Below, piece after piece: positions 29,445 through 39,016 of a stretch of DNA of 64,000 nt. The number at the start of each line of letters is the position of its first letter. Positions within the stretch are counted from its first letter, which is position 1. Under the pieces are notes generated by a model. The model was not told the DNA's origin and did not search any database. It was given only the letters and a program-made list of their open reading frames with translations. Source of the DNA: Dechloromonas denitrificans (GTDB taxonomy: Bacteria; Pseudomonadota; Gammaproteobacteria; Burkholderiales; Rhodocyclaceae); the NCBI RefSeq assembly GCF_020510685.1, contig NZ_CP075185.1, positions 4,357,001 to 4,421,000 of the forward strand. The letters are read 5' to 3'. The position numbers and the translations under genes are program-made.

Positions 29445-30773
29445 ATGAAAAAGCTCGCCTGGATGTTGCTCTCCCCCCTGCTCGCCTCGCCGCTTCATGC
29501 CGCCGACCTGATGCAGGTCTACCGGGCGGCGCAGGATAACGACCCGACTTTCGCCGCGGCCCGGGCGACACTCGATGCCGGCCGGGAAAAGATGCCGCAG
29601 GGCCGGGCCGGCCTGTTGCCCAGCCTGACGCTGTCGGGCAACACGGTGTGGAACCAGAACGAGATCGCAGCCCATAACGGCGCCACCTTCGCGAAACCGA
29701 ATTTCAACTCCAATGGCTATCAGCTGACGCTTTCCCAGCCGCTGTTCCGCTGGCAGAACTGGGTCACCTACGACCAGTCGAAAATTCAGGTCGCCCAGGC
29801 CGAGGCCAACTTCGCCCAGGCCAGACAGGATTTGATCCTGCGGGTCGCCCAGGCCTATTTCGATGTCACTTATACGATCGAGAACCTGAGGGCCGTGCGC
29901 GCCAACAAGACCGCCATCGCCCAGCAGCTCGAATCAGCGAAAAAGAATTTCGAGGTCGGCACCGCAACCATCACCGACAGCCATGAAGCACAGGCCCGCT
30001 ACGATCTGGCCATCGCCCAGGAAATCGCCGCGGAAAGCGATTTCGAAATCAAGCAGCATGCGCTGCAGGCCATCATTGGCCGGGAAGCCGGCGGGCTCGC
30101 GGCGCCGCGCAAAGATGCCGAACTCACCCCGCCACAACCGAATGACATGAACCAATGGGTTGCGGCAGCTGAAAAAGACAGCATCACCGTACAGATTCAA
30201 CAGGCTGCCGCCGACATTGCCGCCCGCGAAGTGGACAAGCAACGGGCCGGGCACTATCCAACCGTCGATCTGGTGGCCAACCAAGGCTACTCGAAGTCAT
30301 ATGCCTCGACCACGCTGGGCATGCTCGACACCGACTACAAAAATGTCGGTCTGCAACTGAACATCCCGCTCTATCTCGGCGGCCAAGTGGTTTCCCGCCA
30401 ACGTGAAGCGGCGGCCAACCGCAGTGCGGCTCAATCCAATCTGGAAACGGCTCGGCGCGGCGCGGCGCTTGCCGCCCGGCAGTATTACCTCGGCGTCGCC
30501 AATGGCCTGGCTCAGGTCCGGGCACTGAAGGCAGCGCTGGTTTCATCGCAGTCGGCTCTCGAATCGAACAAGCTCGGCTACGAAGTGGGCGTGCGCATCA
30601 ATATCGACGTGCTGAATGCCGAAAACCAAGTTTATGTAACGCGCCGCGATCTGGCCAAGGCCACGCTCGATACCCTGCTTTCGCAGCTACGGCTGAAGGC
30701 GGCCGTCGGTTCGCTGGGTGACGACGATGTCGCCCAGATCAACGCGCTGCTTGATCCAGGCACTGCGCAATAA
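29445..30773 (+). CDS. tolC: TolC-family outer-membrane channel (type I secretion/efflux)
   Basis: 442 aa. Signal peptide MKKLAWMLLSPLLASPLHA, then two OEP repeats with DLMQVYRAAQDNDPTFAAARATLDAG, LSQPLFRW, LILRVAQAYFDVTY and VGVRINIDVLNAENQVYVTRRDLAKA, which are canonical TolC features. It forms a trimeric channel for export pumps. Start MKKLAW was chosen for its signal peptide and an SD (GAGAAAG). Its last 35 bases overlap the 3' end of waaA on the other strand. Confidence 0.95.
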   Translation: MKKLAWMLLSPLLASPLHAADLMQVYRAAQDNDPTFAAARATLDAGREKMPQGRAGLLPSLTLSGNTVWNQNEIAAHNGATFAKPNFNSNGYQLTLSQPLFRWQNWVTYDQSKIQVAQAEANFAQARQDLILRVAQAYFDVTYTIENLRAVRANKTAIAQQLESAKKNFEVGTATITDSHEAQARYDLAIAQEIAAESDFEIKQHALQAIIGREAGGLAAPRKDAELTPPQPNDMNQWVAAAEKDSITVQIQQAAADIAAREVDKQRAGHYPTVDLVANQGYSKSYASTTLGMLDTDYKNVGLQLNIPLYLGGQVVSRQREAAANRSAAQSNLETARRGAALAARQYYLGVANGLAQVRALKAALVSSQSALESNKLGYEVGVRINIDVLNAENQVYVTRRDLAKATLDTLLSQLRLKAAVGSLGDDDVAQINALLDPGTAQ

Positions 30774-31998
30774 ATTCCAGCATGCGCTTGGTCGCCCCCT
30801 GGTGCGACTGGGCGAAACGGCTGGCGGCCTGACGCATCGCCGCCAACTCCAGCGCCTCCCGCAATAGCTGATCAACCGCTGCGCCAAGCGCCGCCGGACT
30901 GTCGACGCGCCGCGCCGCGCCGGCCGCGATGGCATCCTCGGTGGCCTGCAGGAAGTTGAAGGTATGCGGCCCGACCAGCACCGGGCAAGCACAGGCCGCC
31001 GCCTCGATCAGATTCTGCCCGCCAAGCGGCAACAGGCTGCCACCGATGAAGGCGAGATCGGCCAGCGTGAAATAGGCGGCCATTTCGCCCATGCTGTCGC
31101 CCAGCCAGACCTGCGTATCAGGCTGCGGCAGGCCGGTGCTCCGCCGGACAACCCGCAAACCCTGCTGGCCGAGCAAGCCATCCACTTCGGCAAAACGTTG
31201 CGGATGACGCGGCACCAGCACCAACAATGCCTCCGGCACCCGAACGGCGCGCCAGGCTTCGAGTATCAGCGGCTCCTCGCCCTCGCGGGTGCTGGCCGCC
31301 AGCCACACCGGGCGCTGCCCGATGACGGCGCGCCAGCGCTGGCCAAGCGCGATGTTGTCGGCGGCAGGCGTGACATCGAATTTCAGATTGCCGCAGACCG
31401 CCAGCTGGCGGGCGCCGAGCGCAGCTATCCGCTCGGCATCGCCAGTCGTCTGCGCGGCCACCCCGCTCAACGCGGCAAATGCCGGCCGGACCAGCGCCGC
31501 GAGCTTGCCGTAGCCGCGCGCCGAACGGGCCGACAAGCGGGCGTTGGCCAGCATCACCGGGACTTGACGGGCTTGGGCAGCGGCCAGCAGGTTGGGCCAG
31601 ATTTCGGTTTCCATCAGAATGCCAAAGGCGGGCGAGAAGTGTCGGAAAAACCGTGCCACGGCGCCCGGGTAGTCATAGGGCAGATAGGCCCAGATCACCC
31701 TCTCGCCATAAACCTGCCGACCCGCCTCGCGGCCGGTCGGCGTCATCCCGGTGAGCAGGATGCGATGCCCCGGCCAGCAGGCTTGCAGGCCTTCGATCAA
31801 CGGTTGGGCGGCGCGCGTTTCGCCAACCGAAACGGCATGCACCCAGATCAGTTTTTCCGGCACCGGCTGGCGATAAAACCCGTAACGCTCGCCAAGATGC
31901 TGCAAGTATTCCGCTTGCTTGCGCCCGCGCCAGAGCAGGCGCAGCCAGATCAGCGGCGTGATCAGGTAGAGGAACAGGGAATAGAGCAGGCGGGCCAT
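30739..31998 (-). CDS. waaA: WaaA (KdtA), Kdo transferase
   Basis: 419 aa. N-terminal membrane anchor (about 5-22), then a GT-B fold with WVHAVSVGETRAAQPLI, ETEIWPNLL (catalytic Glu region), NARLSARSARGY, CGNLKFD, VPRHPQRF and FIGGSLLPLGGQNLIEAAACACPVLVGPH. It adds Kdo to lipid A precursor at the inner membrane. The ATG overlaps the waaC stop (TGATG). A convergent 35-base overlap with tolC leaves no room for a terminator. Confidence 0.97.
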   Translation of the reverse strand: MARLLYSLFLYLITPLIWLRLLWRGRKQAEYLQHLGERYGFYRQPVPEKLIWVHAVSVGETRAAQPLIEGLQACWPGHRILLTGMTPTGREAGRQVYGERVIWAYLPYDYPGAVARFFRHFSPAFGILMETEIWPNLLAAAQARQVPVMLANARLSARSARGYGKLAALVRPAFAALSGVAAQTTGDAERIAALGARQLAVCGNLKFDVTPAADNIALGQRWRAVIGQRPVWLAASTREGEEPLILEAWRAVRVPEALLVLVPRHPQRFAEVDGLLGQQGLRVVRRSTGLPQPDTQVWLGDSMGEMAAYFTLADLAFIGGSLLPLGGQNLIEAAACACPVLVGPHTFNFLQATEDAIAAGAARRVDSPAALGAAVDQLLREALELAAMRQAASRFAQSHQGATKRMLEFIAQCLDQAAR

Positions 31999-32951
31999 CA
32001 GGCGAGCACCGGCTGCAGTTCGGCGAGCACGGCGGCGACGTCCGGAATCTGCGCCTTGCCGCCGAGGTTGCGGCAAAAGCCGGTGCCGAGCACGCCGGTC
32101 AGGCCGGGATCGGTCGCGGTATACAGCGCCACGGTCGGGATATCCAGCGCGACGGCAAGGTGGGTCAGGCCGGTATCGACGCCGATCGCGGCGCGTGCTC
32201 CGGCCAGCACGGCGGCCAGATCCGGGATAGACAGCGGCGGCGCGGCGACGGCACCGGGAATGCCGGCCGCCAACCGGGCCGCCCGCTCGCGCTCGGGTTG
32301 CGTGCCGGCCGGCAGCACCGCGTGGATGCCGCGGGCGTGCAAGGCCCGGCCGAGTTCCAGCCAGTGTTCGTCCGGCCACAGCTTGTCGTCGCGACTGCTG
32401 GCGGTCAGGAAGACGACGTAAGGCGCGGGCGGCAGCCAGTCGGCACCTGACGGCGCCACCGCAATGCCGTAATCCGGGCCGCCTTCGACGGCGTAGCCGA
32501 GCGCCGCACCGGCCAGCTGGCGATTGCGCACCACGGCGTGCAGGTCGCGGGAAATGCTGAAGTGCCGGCAGTAGAGGCTGGCCGCCAGCGGTTCGCGCGC
32601 CGAATCGGCGGCATAGCCGGCCAAGGGGCCGCGCGCCCGACGGGCGATGAAGGCGCTCTTGATCAGGCCTTGCGTATCGATCACCAGATCGTAGCGCTCG
32701 CGCTGGATAAGCCGGCCGAAAGCCGAAATCTCGCGCCAGGTCACGCCGCTCAACAGCTTCTTGCGCCAGCGCCGGATGGCGACCGGGATGATTTGGTCGA
32801 CGCCGGGATGCAGGCGCGGGATGGCCGCGAAACTTTCTTCGACGCACCAGTCCACTGCAGCATCGGGAAAATGCCGCTTGATGTCGCTAACCACGGGCAA
32901 ATTGTGGATAACGTCGCCGAGTGAGGAAGTTTTCACAATCAGGATGCGCAT
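31998..32951 (-). CDS. waaC: WaaC (RfaC), heptosyltransferase I
   Basis: 317 aa GT9 protein beginning MRILIVKTSSLGDVIHNLPVVSDI, the standard WaaC N-terminus, with VIDTQGLIKSAF, VFLTASSRDDKLWP and the nucleotide-binding GVDTGLTHLAVALDIPTVALYTATDP near 250-275. It adds the first heptose to Kdo of the LPS inner core. It is translationally coupled to waaA and divergent from the WaaE-like gene, with only 40 bases between start codons. Confidence 0.96.
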   Translation of the reverse strand: MRILIVKTSSLGDVIHNLPVVSDIKRHFPDAAVDWCVEESFAAIPRLHPGVDQIIPVAIRRWRKKLLSGVTWREISAFGRLIQRERYDLVIDTQGLIKSAFIARRARGPLAGYAADSAREPLAASLYCRHFSISRDLHAVVRNRQLAGAALGYAVEGGPDYGIAVAPSGADWLPPAPYVVFLTASSRDDKLWPDEHWLELGRALHARGIHAVLPAGTQPERERAARLAAGIPGAVAAPPLSIPDLAAVLAGARAAIGVDTGLTHLAVALDIPTVALYTATDPGLTGVLGTGFCRNLGGKAQIPDVAAVLAELQPVLA

Positions 32952-32991
32952 CGGCAGATAAAATGACGGCTTTTCGAAGCTGCAATTATAG

Positions 32992-33762
32992 ATGCCCATC
33001 TCGCGCCAGCCGCTTTCTGTTGCCATCATTACGCTGAATGCGGCCTCGCAGCTGGCGGCATGCCTGCACAGCGCGCGCTTCGCCGACGAGATCGTGGTCG
33101 TCGATTCCGGCAGTACGGATGGCACCCAGGCGCTGGCCGTGCAGCATGGCGCCCGGGTCATTCAGCAGGAATGGCTGGGTTTCGGGCGGCAAAAACAGTT
33201 TGCCGTCGAGGCTGCGCAACACGACTGGGTGCTCTGCCTGGATGCCGACGAACGGGTCACGCCCGACTTGCAGGCGAGCATCGAACAAACCCTGCAAGCC
33301 CCGGCCACCGGCGCCTTCCGTTCCCCCCGCTGCAACCGCTTTCTCGGCCGCTATCTGAAGCACGGCGAGGGCTACCCGGACTGGAGTTTGCGGCTGTTCG
33401 ACCGCCGCCAGGCCCGCTGGTCGAATGATGCAGTGCACGAAAAAGTCGAGACCGATTGCCCGATCGGCGAGTTGGCCGGCGACCTGCTGCACGACTCGGC
33501 CGAATCGCTGGCCAGCTACCTGACCAAGCAGAACCGCTACACGACGCTGGCCGCCGAGATGGCGCTGGCCTCTGGCAAGCGGGCGAGCTTTGGGCGCATC
33601 GTCGTCAGCCCGCTGATCCGCTTCATCAAGTTCTATCTGATCCGCCAGGGTTTTCGCGACGGCCTGCCCGGACTGATCCACATCACCATCGGCTGTTTCA
33701 ACAGCTTCATCAAATATTCCAAAATGCTGGAGCGCCAGAATTCCGATGCTGCGCTGCGGTAA
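32992..33762 (+). CDS. GT2 glycosyltransferase, WaaE/KdtX-like (LPS core)
   Basis: 256 aa. GT-A family 2 fold: LSVAIITLNAASQLAACL at the start, IVVVDSGSTDGT, catalytic/metal motif VLCLDADERVTPDL, and WSLRLFDRRQARWSNDAVHEKV typical of WaaE-type LPS core beta-1,4-glucosyltransferases. The C-terminal part contains amphipathic helices (LIRFIKFYLIRQGF), probably membrane-associated. The sugar transferred cannot be read from the sequence. It is divergent from waaC and precedes a sugar-nucleotide epimerase by 30 bases. Confidence 0.85.
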   Translation: MPISRQPLSVAIITLNAASQLAACLHSARFADEIVVVDSGSTDGTQALAVQHGARVIQQEWLGFGRQKQFAVEAAQHDWVLCLDADERVTPDLQASIEQTLQAPATGAFRSPRCNRFLGRYLKHGEGYPDWSLRLFDRRQARWSNDAVHEKVETDCPIGELAGDLLHDSAESLASYLTKQNRYTTLAAEMALASGKRASFGRIVVSPLIRFIKFYLIRQGFRDGLPGLIHITIGCFNSFIKYSKMLERQNSDAALR

Positions 33763-33792
33763 AATCAAGATACTCAATCAAAGGGTCGACCA

Positions 33793-34800
33793 GTGAAAAT
33801 TCTCGTGACCGGCGCCGCCGGATTTATCGGCATGACTGCCTCTCTGCGCCTGCTGGCGCGTGGCGACGAAGTGGTCGGCCTCGACAACCTGAACGATTAT
33901 TACGAAGTCAGCCTGAAGGAAAACCGGCTGGCCCGCCTGACCGGTCACGCCAATTTTCGCTTCGTCAAGCTGGATGTCGGCGACCGGGCCGGCATGGAAG
34001 CGCTGTTCGCCGCCGAGAAGTTCGACAAGGTGATCCACCTCGCCGCCCAGGCCGGCGTCCGCTATTCGATCCAGAACCCGCACGCCTACGTGGACAGCAA
34101 TCTGGTCGGCTTCATCAACATTCTCGAAGGCTGCCGCCACCACAAGGTGCAGCATCTGGTCTACGCCTCCAGCTCGAGCGTCTACGGCGGCAACACCAAG
34201 ATGCCGTTCTCCGAGCATGACAGCGTCGATCACCCGGTCAGCCTGTACGCCGCGACCAAGAAGGCCAACGAGCTGATGGCCCACACCTACAGCCACCTCT
34301 ACGGGCTGCCGACCACCGGCCTGCGCTTCTTCACCGTCTATGGCCCGTGGGGCCGGCCGGACATGGCGCTGTTCCTGTTCACCAAGGCCATCCTCGAAGG
34401 CCGGCCGATCGACGTCTTCAACCACGGCAACATGAAACGCGACTTCACCTACGTCGATGACATCGTCGAAGGCGTGATCCGCGTCCTCGACAAGACCGCC
34501 GCCGCCAACCCAGCCTACGAGGCGATTTCCGCCGACCCGGCAAGCAGCAACGTGCCGTACCGCGTGTTCAACATTGGCAACAACAATCCGGTACAACTGC
34601 TCGATTTCATCGGCGCCATCGAGAATGCCCTCGGCCAGAAAGCCGAGAAGCGCCTGTTGCCGCTGCAGGACGGCGATGTCCCGGCGACCTTCGCCAACAC
34701 CGATCTGCTCAACGACTGGGTCGGTTTCGTCCCGGGCACCACCGTCCAGGAAGGCGTCAGCCGCTTCATCGCCTGGTATCGCGATTACTACAAGGTTTAA
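33793..34800 (+). CDS. NAD-dependent epimerase, UDP-glucuronate 4-epimerase-like
   Basis: 335 aa, GTG start with SD AAGGG. Extended SDR with [17 protein letters not shown] (NAD site), [15 protein letters not shown] (catalytic Ser), YAATKKANE (YxxxK) and [19 protein letters not shown], which together fit UDP-glucuronate 4-epimerases that supply UDP-galacturonate for LPS core or capsule. It lies between a core glycosyltransferase gene and glmS, nine bases before the latter. Confidence 0.88.
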   Translation: MKILVTGAAGFIGMTASLRLLARGDEVVGLDNLNDYYEVSLKENRLARLTGHANFRFVKLDVGDRAGMEALFAAEKFDKVIHLAAQAGVRYSIQNPHAYVDSNLVGFINILEGCRHHKVQHLVYASSSSVYGGNTKMPFSEHDSVDHPVSLYAATKKANELMAHTYSHLYGLPTTGLRFFTVYGPWGRPDMALFLFTKAILEGRPIDVFNHGNMKRDFTYVDDIVEGVIRVLDKTAAANPAYEAISADPASSNVPYRVFNIGNNNPVQLLDFIGAIENALGQKAEKRLLPLQDGDVPATFANTDLLNDWVGFVPGTTVQEGVSRFIAWYRDYYKV

Positions 34801-34809
34801 GGATCAACT

Positions 34810-36633
34810 ATGTGCGGCATCGTCGCGGCAGCAGCCGGCAGCAACATCGTTCCCGTTCTGGTCGAGGGCCTGAAGAAGCTCGAATACCGGGGCTATGACT
34901 CGGCCGGACTGGCCGTCATCCAGGGCGATCATATCGAACGCGTCCGTTCGGTCGGACGGGTCGCCGAACTCGAAGCCGCCTCGGCCAGCACCAGTGCCGT
35001 CACCGGCATCGCCCACACGCGCTGGGCGACGCACGGCGTGCCGTGCGAGCGCAATGCCCACCCGCATATTTCCAATTCGATCGCCGTCGTCCATAACGGC
35101 ATCATCGAAAACTACGAAAGCCTGCGTCGCGAACTGGTCGCCCAGGGTTATGTCTTCACCTCCGATACCGACACCGAAAGCATCGCCCACCTGATCGATG
35201 CCACGCTGAAAAGCGAGCCCGACCTGTTCGCCGCAGTGCGGATCGCCTGCCGCCGCCTGGTCGGCGCCTATGCCATCGCGGTCATCGACCACCGGCAGCC
35301 CGGCAAGGTCGTCGTTGCCCGCGAAGGTTCGCCGCTCCTGCTCGGTGTGTCCGAGACCGGCAACTACGCCGCTTCCGACGCTTCGGCCCTGCTTCAGGTC
35401 ACCCGCAACATGGTCTACCTGGAAAACGGCGACATTGCCGAGTTGACCGCAGCATCGGTCAGGATCACCCGTCTCGACGGCACGCCGGTCGACCGTCCGG
35501 TGCATGTCTCCCAGCTCTCCGCCGCCGCGGTCGAACTCGGCAATTACCAGCACTACATGCAGAAGGAAATCTTCGAGCAGCCGGAAGCACTGGCCAACAC
35601 GCTGGAAATCGTCGGCGGCAGCAAGACCATCCAGCCCGGCATTTTCGGGGCAGAAGCCGCCACGATGCTCGACGATGTCGACTCGATCCTGATTCTCGCC
35701 TGCGGCACCAGCAGCCACTCCGGCTACACCGCCCGCTACTGGCTCGAAGCGATTGCCGGCGTGCCGTGTACTGTCGAGATCGCCAGCGAGTACCGTTATC
35801 GCACCTCGGTGCCCAATCCCCGCCAACTGATCGTCGCCATTTCCCAGTCCGGCGAAACCGCCGACACGCTGGCCGCCTTGCGCCACGCCAAGTCGCTTGG
35901 CCAGGGCAAGACGCTGGCCATCTGCAACGTGCCGGAATCGGCCATCGTCCGCGAATGCACGCTGCGCTTCATCACCCGCGCCGGCCCGGAAATCGGCGTC
36001 GCCTCGACCAAGGCCTTCACCACCCAGCTTGCTGCGCTGTTCGTGCTGACGCTGGTCATGGCCAAGGTCAAGCAGCGCCTGAGCGCCGAGCAGGAAAGCG
36101 CCTATATCGACCAGTTGCGCCACCTGCCGGTCGCGGTGAACAAAGTGCTCGAACTGGAAAGCGAGATCAAGGTCTGGGCCCAGCGCTTTGCCGACAAGCA
36201 TCACGCCCTCTTCCTCGGCCGTGGCCGGCACTTCCCGATCGCCATGGAAGGCGCCCTGAAGCTCAAGGAAATCTCCTACATCCACGCCGAGGCCTATCCG
36301 GCCGGCGAGCTCAAGCATGGCCCGCTGGCGCTGGTCGATGCCAACATGCCGGTGATTTCCGTCGCCCCGAACGACCAGTTGCTCGACAAGCTGAAATCGA
36401 ACCTGCGGGAAGTCCAGGCCCGCGGCGGCGAACTCTATGTCTTCGCCGACGCCGATTCGGAAATCGCCGAGTCGGAAGGCGTCCATATCCTCCGCCTGCC
36501 CGAACATTACGGCGAACTGTCGCCGATTCTGCACGTCATCCCGCTGCAACTGCTGTCCTATCACGCCGCGCTGGTCAAGGGTACGGACGTGGACAAGCCG
36601 CGCAATCTGGCCAAGAGCGTCACCGTCGAATAA
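34810..36633 (+). CDS. glmS: GlmS, glucosamine-fructose-6-phosphate aminotransferase
   Basis: 607 aa. The N-terminal glutaminase domain begins [10 protein letters not shown] (Cys2 nucleophile) with [23 protein letters not shown] sequence. Two SIS isomerase domains follow, with [34 protein letters not shown] and [38 protein letters not shown], and it ends in KSVTVE. It makes GlcN-6-P for peptidoglycan and lipid A. No glmS ribozyme is present (none expected in this phylum). Its stop overlaps the apaH start by one base. Confidence 0.97.
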   Translation: MCGIVAAAAGSNIVPVLVEGLKKLEYRGYDSAGLAVIQGDHIERVRSVGRVAELEAASASTSAVTGIAHTRWATHGVPCERNAHPHISNSIAVVHNGIIENYESLRRELVAQGYVFTSDTDTESIAHLIDATLKSEPDLFAAVRIACRRLVGAYAIAVIDHRQPGKVVVAREGSPLLLGVSETGNYAASDASALLQVTRNMVYLENGDIAELTAASVRITRLDGTPVDRPVHVSQLSAAAVELGNYQHYMQKEIFEQPEALANTLEIVGGSKTIQPGIFGAEAATMLDDVDSILILACGTSSHSGYTARYWLEAIAGVPCTVEIASEYRYRTSVPNPRQLIVAISQSGETADTLAALRHAKSLGQGKTLAICNVPESAIVRECTLRFITRAGPEIGVASTKAFTTQLAALFVLTLVMAKVKQRLSAEQESAYIDQLRHLPVAVNKVLELESEIKVWAQRFADKHHALFLGRGRHFPIAMEGALKLKEISYIHAEAYPAGELKHGPLALVDANMPVISVAPNDQLLDKLKSNLREVQARGGELYVFADADSEIAESEGVHILRLPEHYGELSPILHVIPLQLLSYHAALVKGTDVDKPRNLAKSVTVE

Positions 36634-37463
36634 TGGCGACCTACGCGATCGGCGACATTCAGGGCTGTTACGACTCGCTGTGCCGCTTGCTCGAGCGCTG
36701 CGCCTTCGATCCGGCCGTCGATCGCCTGTGGCTGGTCGGCGACCTGGTCAACCGCGGCCCGAAATCGCTGGAAACGCTGCGCCTGATCAAATCGTTTGGC
36801 GACTCTGCCCTGACCGTGCTCGGCAATCACGACCTCTACCTGCTGATGGTCGCCGAGGGCGGCGCCAAGTTTCGCGGCAAGGACGACACCATCCAGTCCA
36901 TCCTCGATGCGCCGGATGCCGCCGAACTGCTCGACTGGCTGCGCCATCAACCCTTGTGCCATACCGAAGGCGAATTCTGCCTGGTACACGCCGGCCTGCT
37001 ACCGCAATGGACGGCCGCCCGGGCCCGCGAACTGGCCCGCGAAGTGGAGGCCGTTCTGCAAGGCCCGGATTACCGCGAATTCGTGATGAACCTGTGGGGC
37101 AGCGAACCGGCCGGCTGGTCGGATGATCTGACCGGCTGGCCGCGCCTTCGGGTGATCGTCAATGCGATGACCCGAATGCGCTTCTGCACGCCGGATGGCG
37201 TCATGGAATTCAAGGCCAAAGGCAAACTGAGCAATGCACCGGCTGGCCACCTGCCGTGGTTCGAGCTAGCCGACCGGCGAAGCGCCGATGCGGTACTGGT
37301 CACCGGTCACTGGTCGGCCCTCGGCCTGAAAGTCACGCCAAATCTGCTGGCACTCGATTCCGGCTGTCTGTGGGGTGGTCATCTGACGGCGGTGCGACTG
37401 GAAGACCGGCAGGTTTTTCAGGTGGATTGTGCGCGTGGGGAAGCGCTGCCGCTAAAGCGATAG
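36633..37463 (+). CDS. apaH: ApaH, symmetrical diadenosine tetraphosphatase
   Basis: 276 aa metallophosphoesterase: GDIQGCYDSL, GDLVNRGPKSLE, GNHDLYLL, LVHAGLLPQW, VTGHWSALG and the C-terminal LALDSGCLWGGHLTAVRLEDRQVF. It splits Ap4A to two ADP. The start overlaps the glmS stop (TAATG). The last 131 bases are antisense to the 3' end of the acyltransferase gene on the minus strand, although both the fold-closing strand (LALDSGC...) and the tail are conserved ApaH sequence. Confidence 0.96.
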   Translation: MATYAIGDIQGCYDSLCRLLERCAFDPAVDRLWLVGDLVNRGPKSLETLRLIKSFGDSALTVLGNHDLYLLMVAEGGAKFRGKDDTIQSILDAPDAAELLDWLRHQPLCHTEGEFCLVHAGLLPQWTAARARELAREVEAVLQGPDYREFVMNLWGSEPAGWSDDLTGWPRLRVIVNAMTRMRFCTPDGVMEFKAKGKLSNAPAGHLPWFELADRRSADAVLVTGHWSALGLKVTPNLLALDSGCLWGGHLTAVRLEDRQVFQVDCARGEALPLKR

Positions 37464-38178
37464 CCTCGCGGGCTGCAACGGCAACCTGCCGACGATCCTC
37501 GCCATTGACGCCACGCAACGGCGTCGTCACCAGCCGGGCAATCAGGCGCCGGCGACCGAGAATGGCCCGCGTGCATTGGCCCAGCGTAATCGTGCCGTCG
37601 TAGCGCGGCGCCAGACTGCGCGTGCCATCCAGTTCCCAATAGGAAATGCCAATCGGCAAGACCGGCCGCCCGGCCGCCAGCGCCGGCTGGATCAGCGCGG
37701 CATGAAAATGCAGCAGATGGGTTCCATCCGTCGTCGTTCCCTCGGGAAAAACCGCCACGTGGCGGCCCTTGTCGAGCAATTCGGCAATTTGCTGGTTGAT
37801 GATCCGGGCATGCCCCCGACTGCCGCGGCGCAGGAAAATGGTGTCGTTCTTGGCCGCCAGCCAGCCGATCAACGGCCAATGGCGCACTTCCTCTTTCGAG
37901 ACGAAGGCGGCCGGCAGCACGGCATTGATGACGTAAATGTCGATCCACGAAATATGGTTGGCAACCAGCAGCGCGCCGGGCGCCGCATGGGTCAGGTCGG
38001 CCTCGACCTCGACGCCCAGCGCATCGAGCAATGCAATTGCCCAGCTGGCTTTGAGGCGCAGGCGGGCCGCCTCGCTGCACAGCGGAAAAACGCAAAGGAC
38101 GAACAAAGCCCCGCTAAAAACCAGCAGGGCCAGGCGAAAAATCCGGAAGGCGCGGATCGGAAAATTGGTTTGGTTCAG
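37333..38178 (-). CDS. 1-acylglycerol-3-phosphate acyltransferase-like (OlsA/PlsC family)
   Basis: About 281 aa. N-terminal hydrophobic helix (LALLVFSGALFVLCVFPL), then the PlsC acyltransferase domain with NHISWIDIY (HX4D), FVSKEEVRHWPLIGWLAAKNDTIFLRRG, VFPEGTTTDG and LPIGISYW. It follows an OlsB-like gene, which suggests the OlsA role (lyso-ornithine lipid to ornithine lipid). No ATG, GTG or TTG occurs at the expected position. The best-placed start is CTG at 38178, which overlaps the preceding stop (CTGA); TTG further inside (GALFV) is an alternative. The C-terminal tail is encoded antisense to apaH. Confidence 0.82.
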   Translation of the reverse strand: MNQTNFPIRAFRIFRLALLVFSGALFVLCVFPLCSEAARLRLKASWAIALLDALGVEVEADLTHAAPGALLVANHISWIDIYVINAVLPAAFVSKEEVRHWPLIGWLAAKNDTIFLRRGSRGHARIINQQIAELLDKGRHVAVFPEGTTTDGTHLLHFHAALIQPALAAGRPVLPIGISYWELDGTRSLAPRYDGTITLGQCTRAILGRRRLIARLVTTPLRGVNGEDRRQVAVAAREAIALAAALPHAHNPPEKPAGLPVAPPSDDHPTDSRNRVPADLA

Positions 38179-38936
38179 TCTGCTTGTCCCAGGTAGTGTT
38201 TGGCGTAACGATCGGAAACTTTCGCCATCGGCATCAGTATCGGCAGGTCGGCCGTGTTGAAATCGGGATCCCACGCCGGTTCGCCACAAATCCAGGCGCC
38301 GGCGCGCAGATAACCCTTGATCAGCGGCGGCGTTTCGGCCGGCCGGTCCTGCTGCAGCGCCGCCAGGGGCAACGGGCAACGGGGAAAGACACGGTACTCC
38401 TGCGGCCCAAGATGCTCGGCAGCCAGACGATTATACAGACTGGCTGCAACGTGCCCACCGTCCGCCATGCTGATCGAGGCACAGCCCATCAGGTAGTCGT
38501 AGCCACCTTCGCTCATGTACTGGGCAAGGCCGGACCAGAGCAGGGTAATCGTCGCGCCGGTACGGTAATCGGGGTGCACACAGGAACGGCCGATTTCGAC
38601 CAGACGTTGCCGCAGGTGCTGCAGACGGGTCAGATCGAACTCGTTTTCCGAGTAATAGCCGATCTGCCGGGCTTTTTCCGGCGGCAGAATGCGGTAGGTT
38701 CCGACCACTTCGCTGGTCTGTACATCGCGCACGACCAGATGGTCGCAATAGGGGTCATAGATGTCGTGATCGACGCCCGGCGTGCGGCTGGGCAAATTGG
38801 CCCCCATCTCGCCGGCAAACACCCGGTAGCGCAAGCGCTGCGCTTCAAGAATATCGCTCTGGGTCCGGGCAAAACTGACCGCCAGCTTGGGACGATTGGC
38901 GCGGCGTTGTTCGGCGCCGCTCTGTAGCTTTTCCAT
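38175..38936 (-). CDS. GNAT-family N-acyltransferase, OlsB-like (ornithine lipid synthesis)
   Basis: 253 aa of the hemolysin/OlsB acyltransferase family (PF13444): SDILEAQRLRYRVFAGEMGANL, DPYCDHLVVRD, VGTYRILPPEKA, EIGRSCVHPDYRTGATITLLWSGLAQYM and the C-terminal PPLIKGYLRAGAWICGEPAWDPDF (substrate pocket). OlsB acylates ornithine with 3-hydroxy-acyl groups. The paired downstream PlsC-like gene overlaps the stop. ATG 38936 was chosen, with GGAG SD; a GTG 12 bases upstream is possible. The SD and ATG lie within a large inverted repeat. Confidence 0.85.
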   Translation of the reverse strand: MEKLQSGAEQRRANRPKLAVSFARTQSDILEAQRLRYRVFAGEMGANLPSRTPGVDHDIYDPYCDHLVVRDVQTSEVVGTYRILPPEKARQIGYYSENEFDLTRLQHLRQRLVEIGRSCVHPDYRTGATITLLWSGLAQYMSEGGYDYLMGCASISMADGGHVAASLYNRLAAEHLGPQEYRVFPRCPLPLAALQQDRPAETPPLIKGYLRAGAWICGEPAWDPDFNTADLPILMPMAKVSDRYAKHYLGQAD

Positions 38937-38970
38937 GCTGCTCTCCACTCAGGTAGTGGAGAACAGCATG
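38934..38970. repeat. 16-bp inverted repeat enclosing the OlsB-like SD and start codon
   Basis: CATGCTGCTCTCCACT (38934-38949), spacer CAGGT, then AGTGGAGAACAGCATG (38955-38970), one mismatch. On the minus strand the right-hand arm of the RNA hairpin carries the GGAG SD and the ATG of the OlsB-like gene. The left arm would pair with them. It could be a protein operator or a translational control hairpin. Confidence 0.6.
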
Positions 38971-39016
38971 AAAGATCGGCATTACACGGCTATTGCACGC
39001 TCTTTACGGCAGCGTT

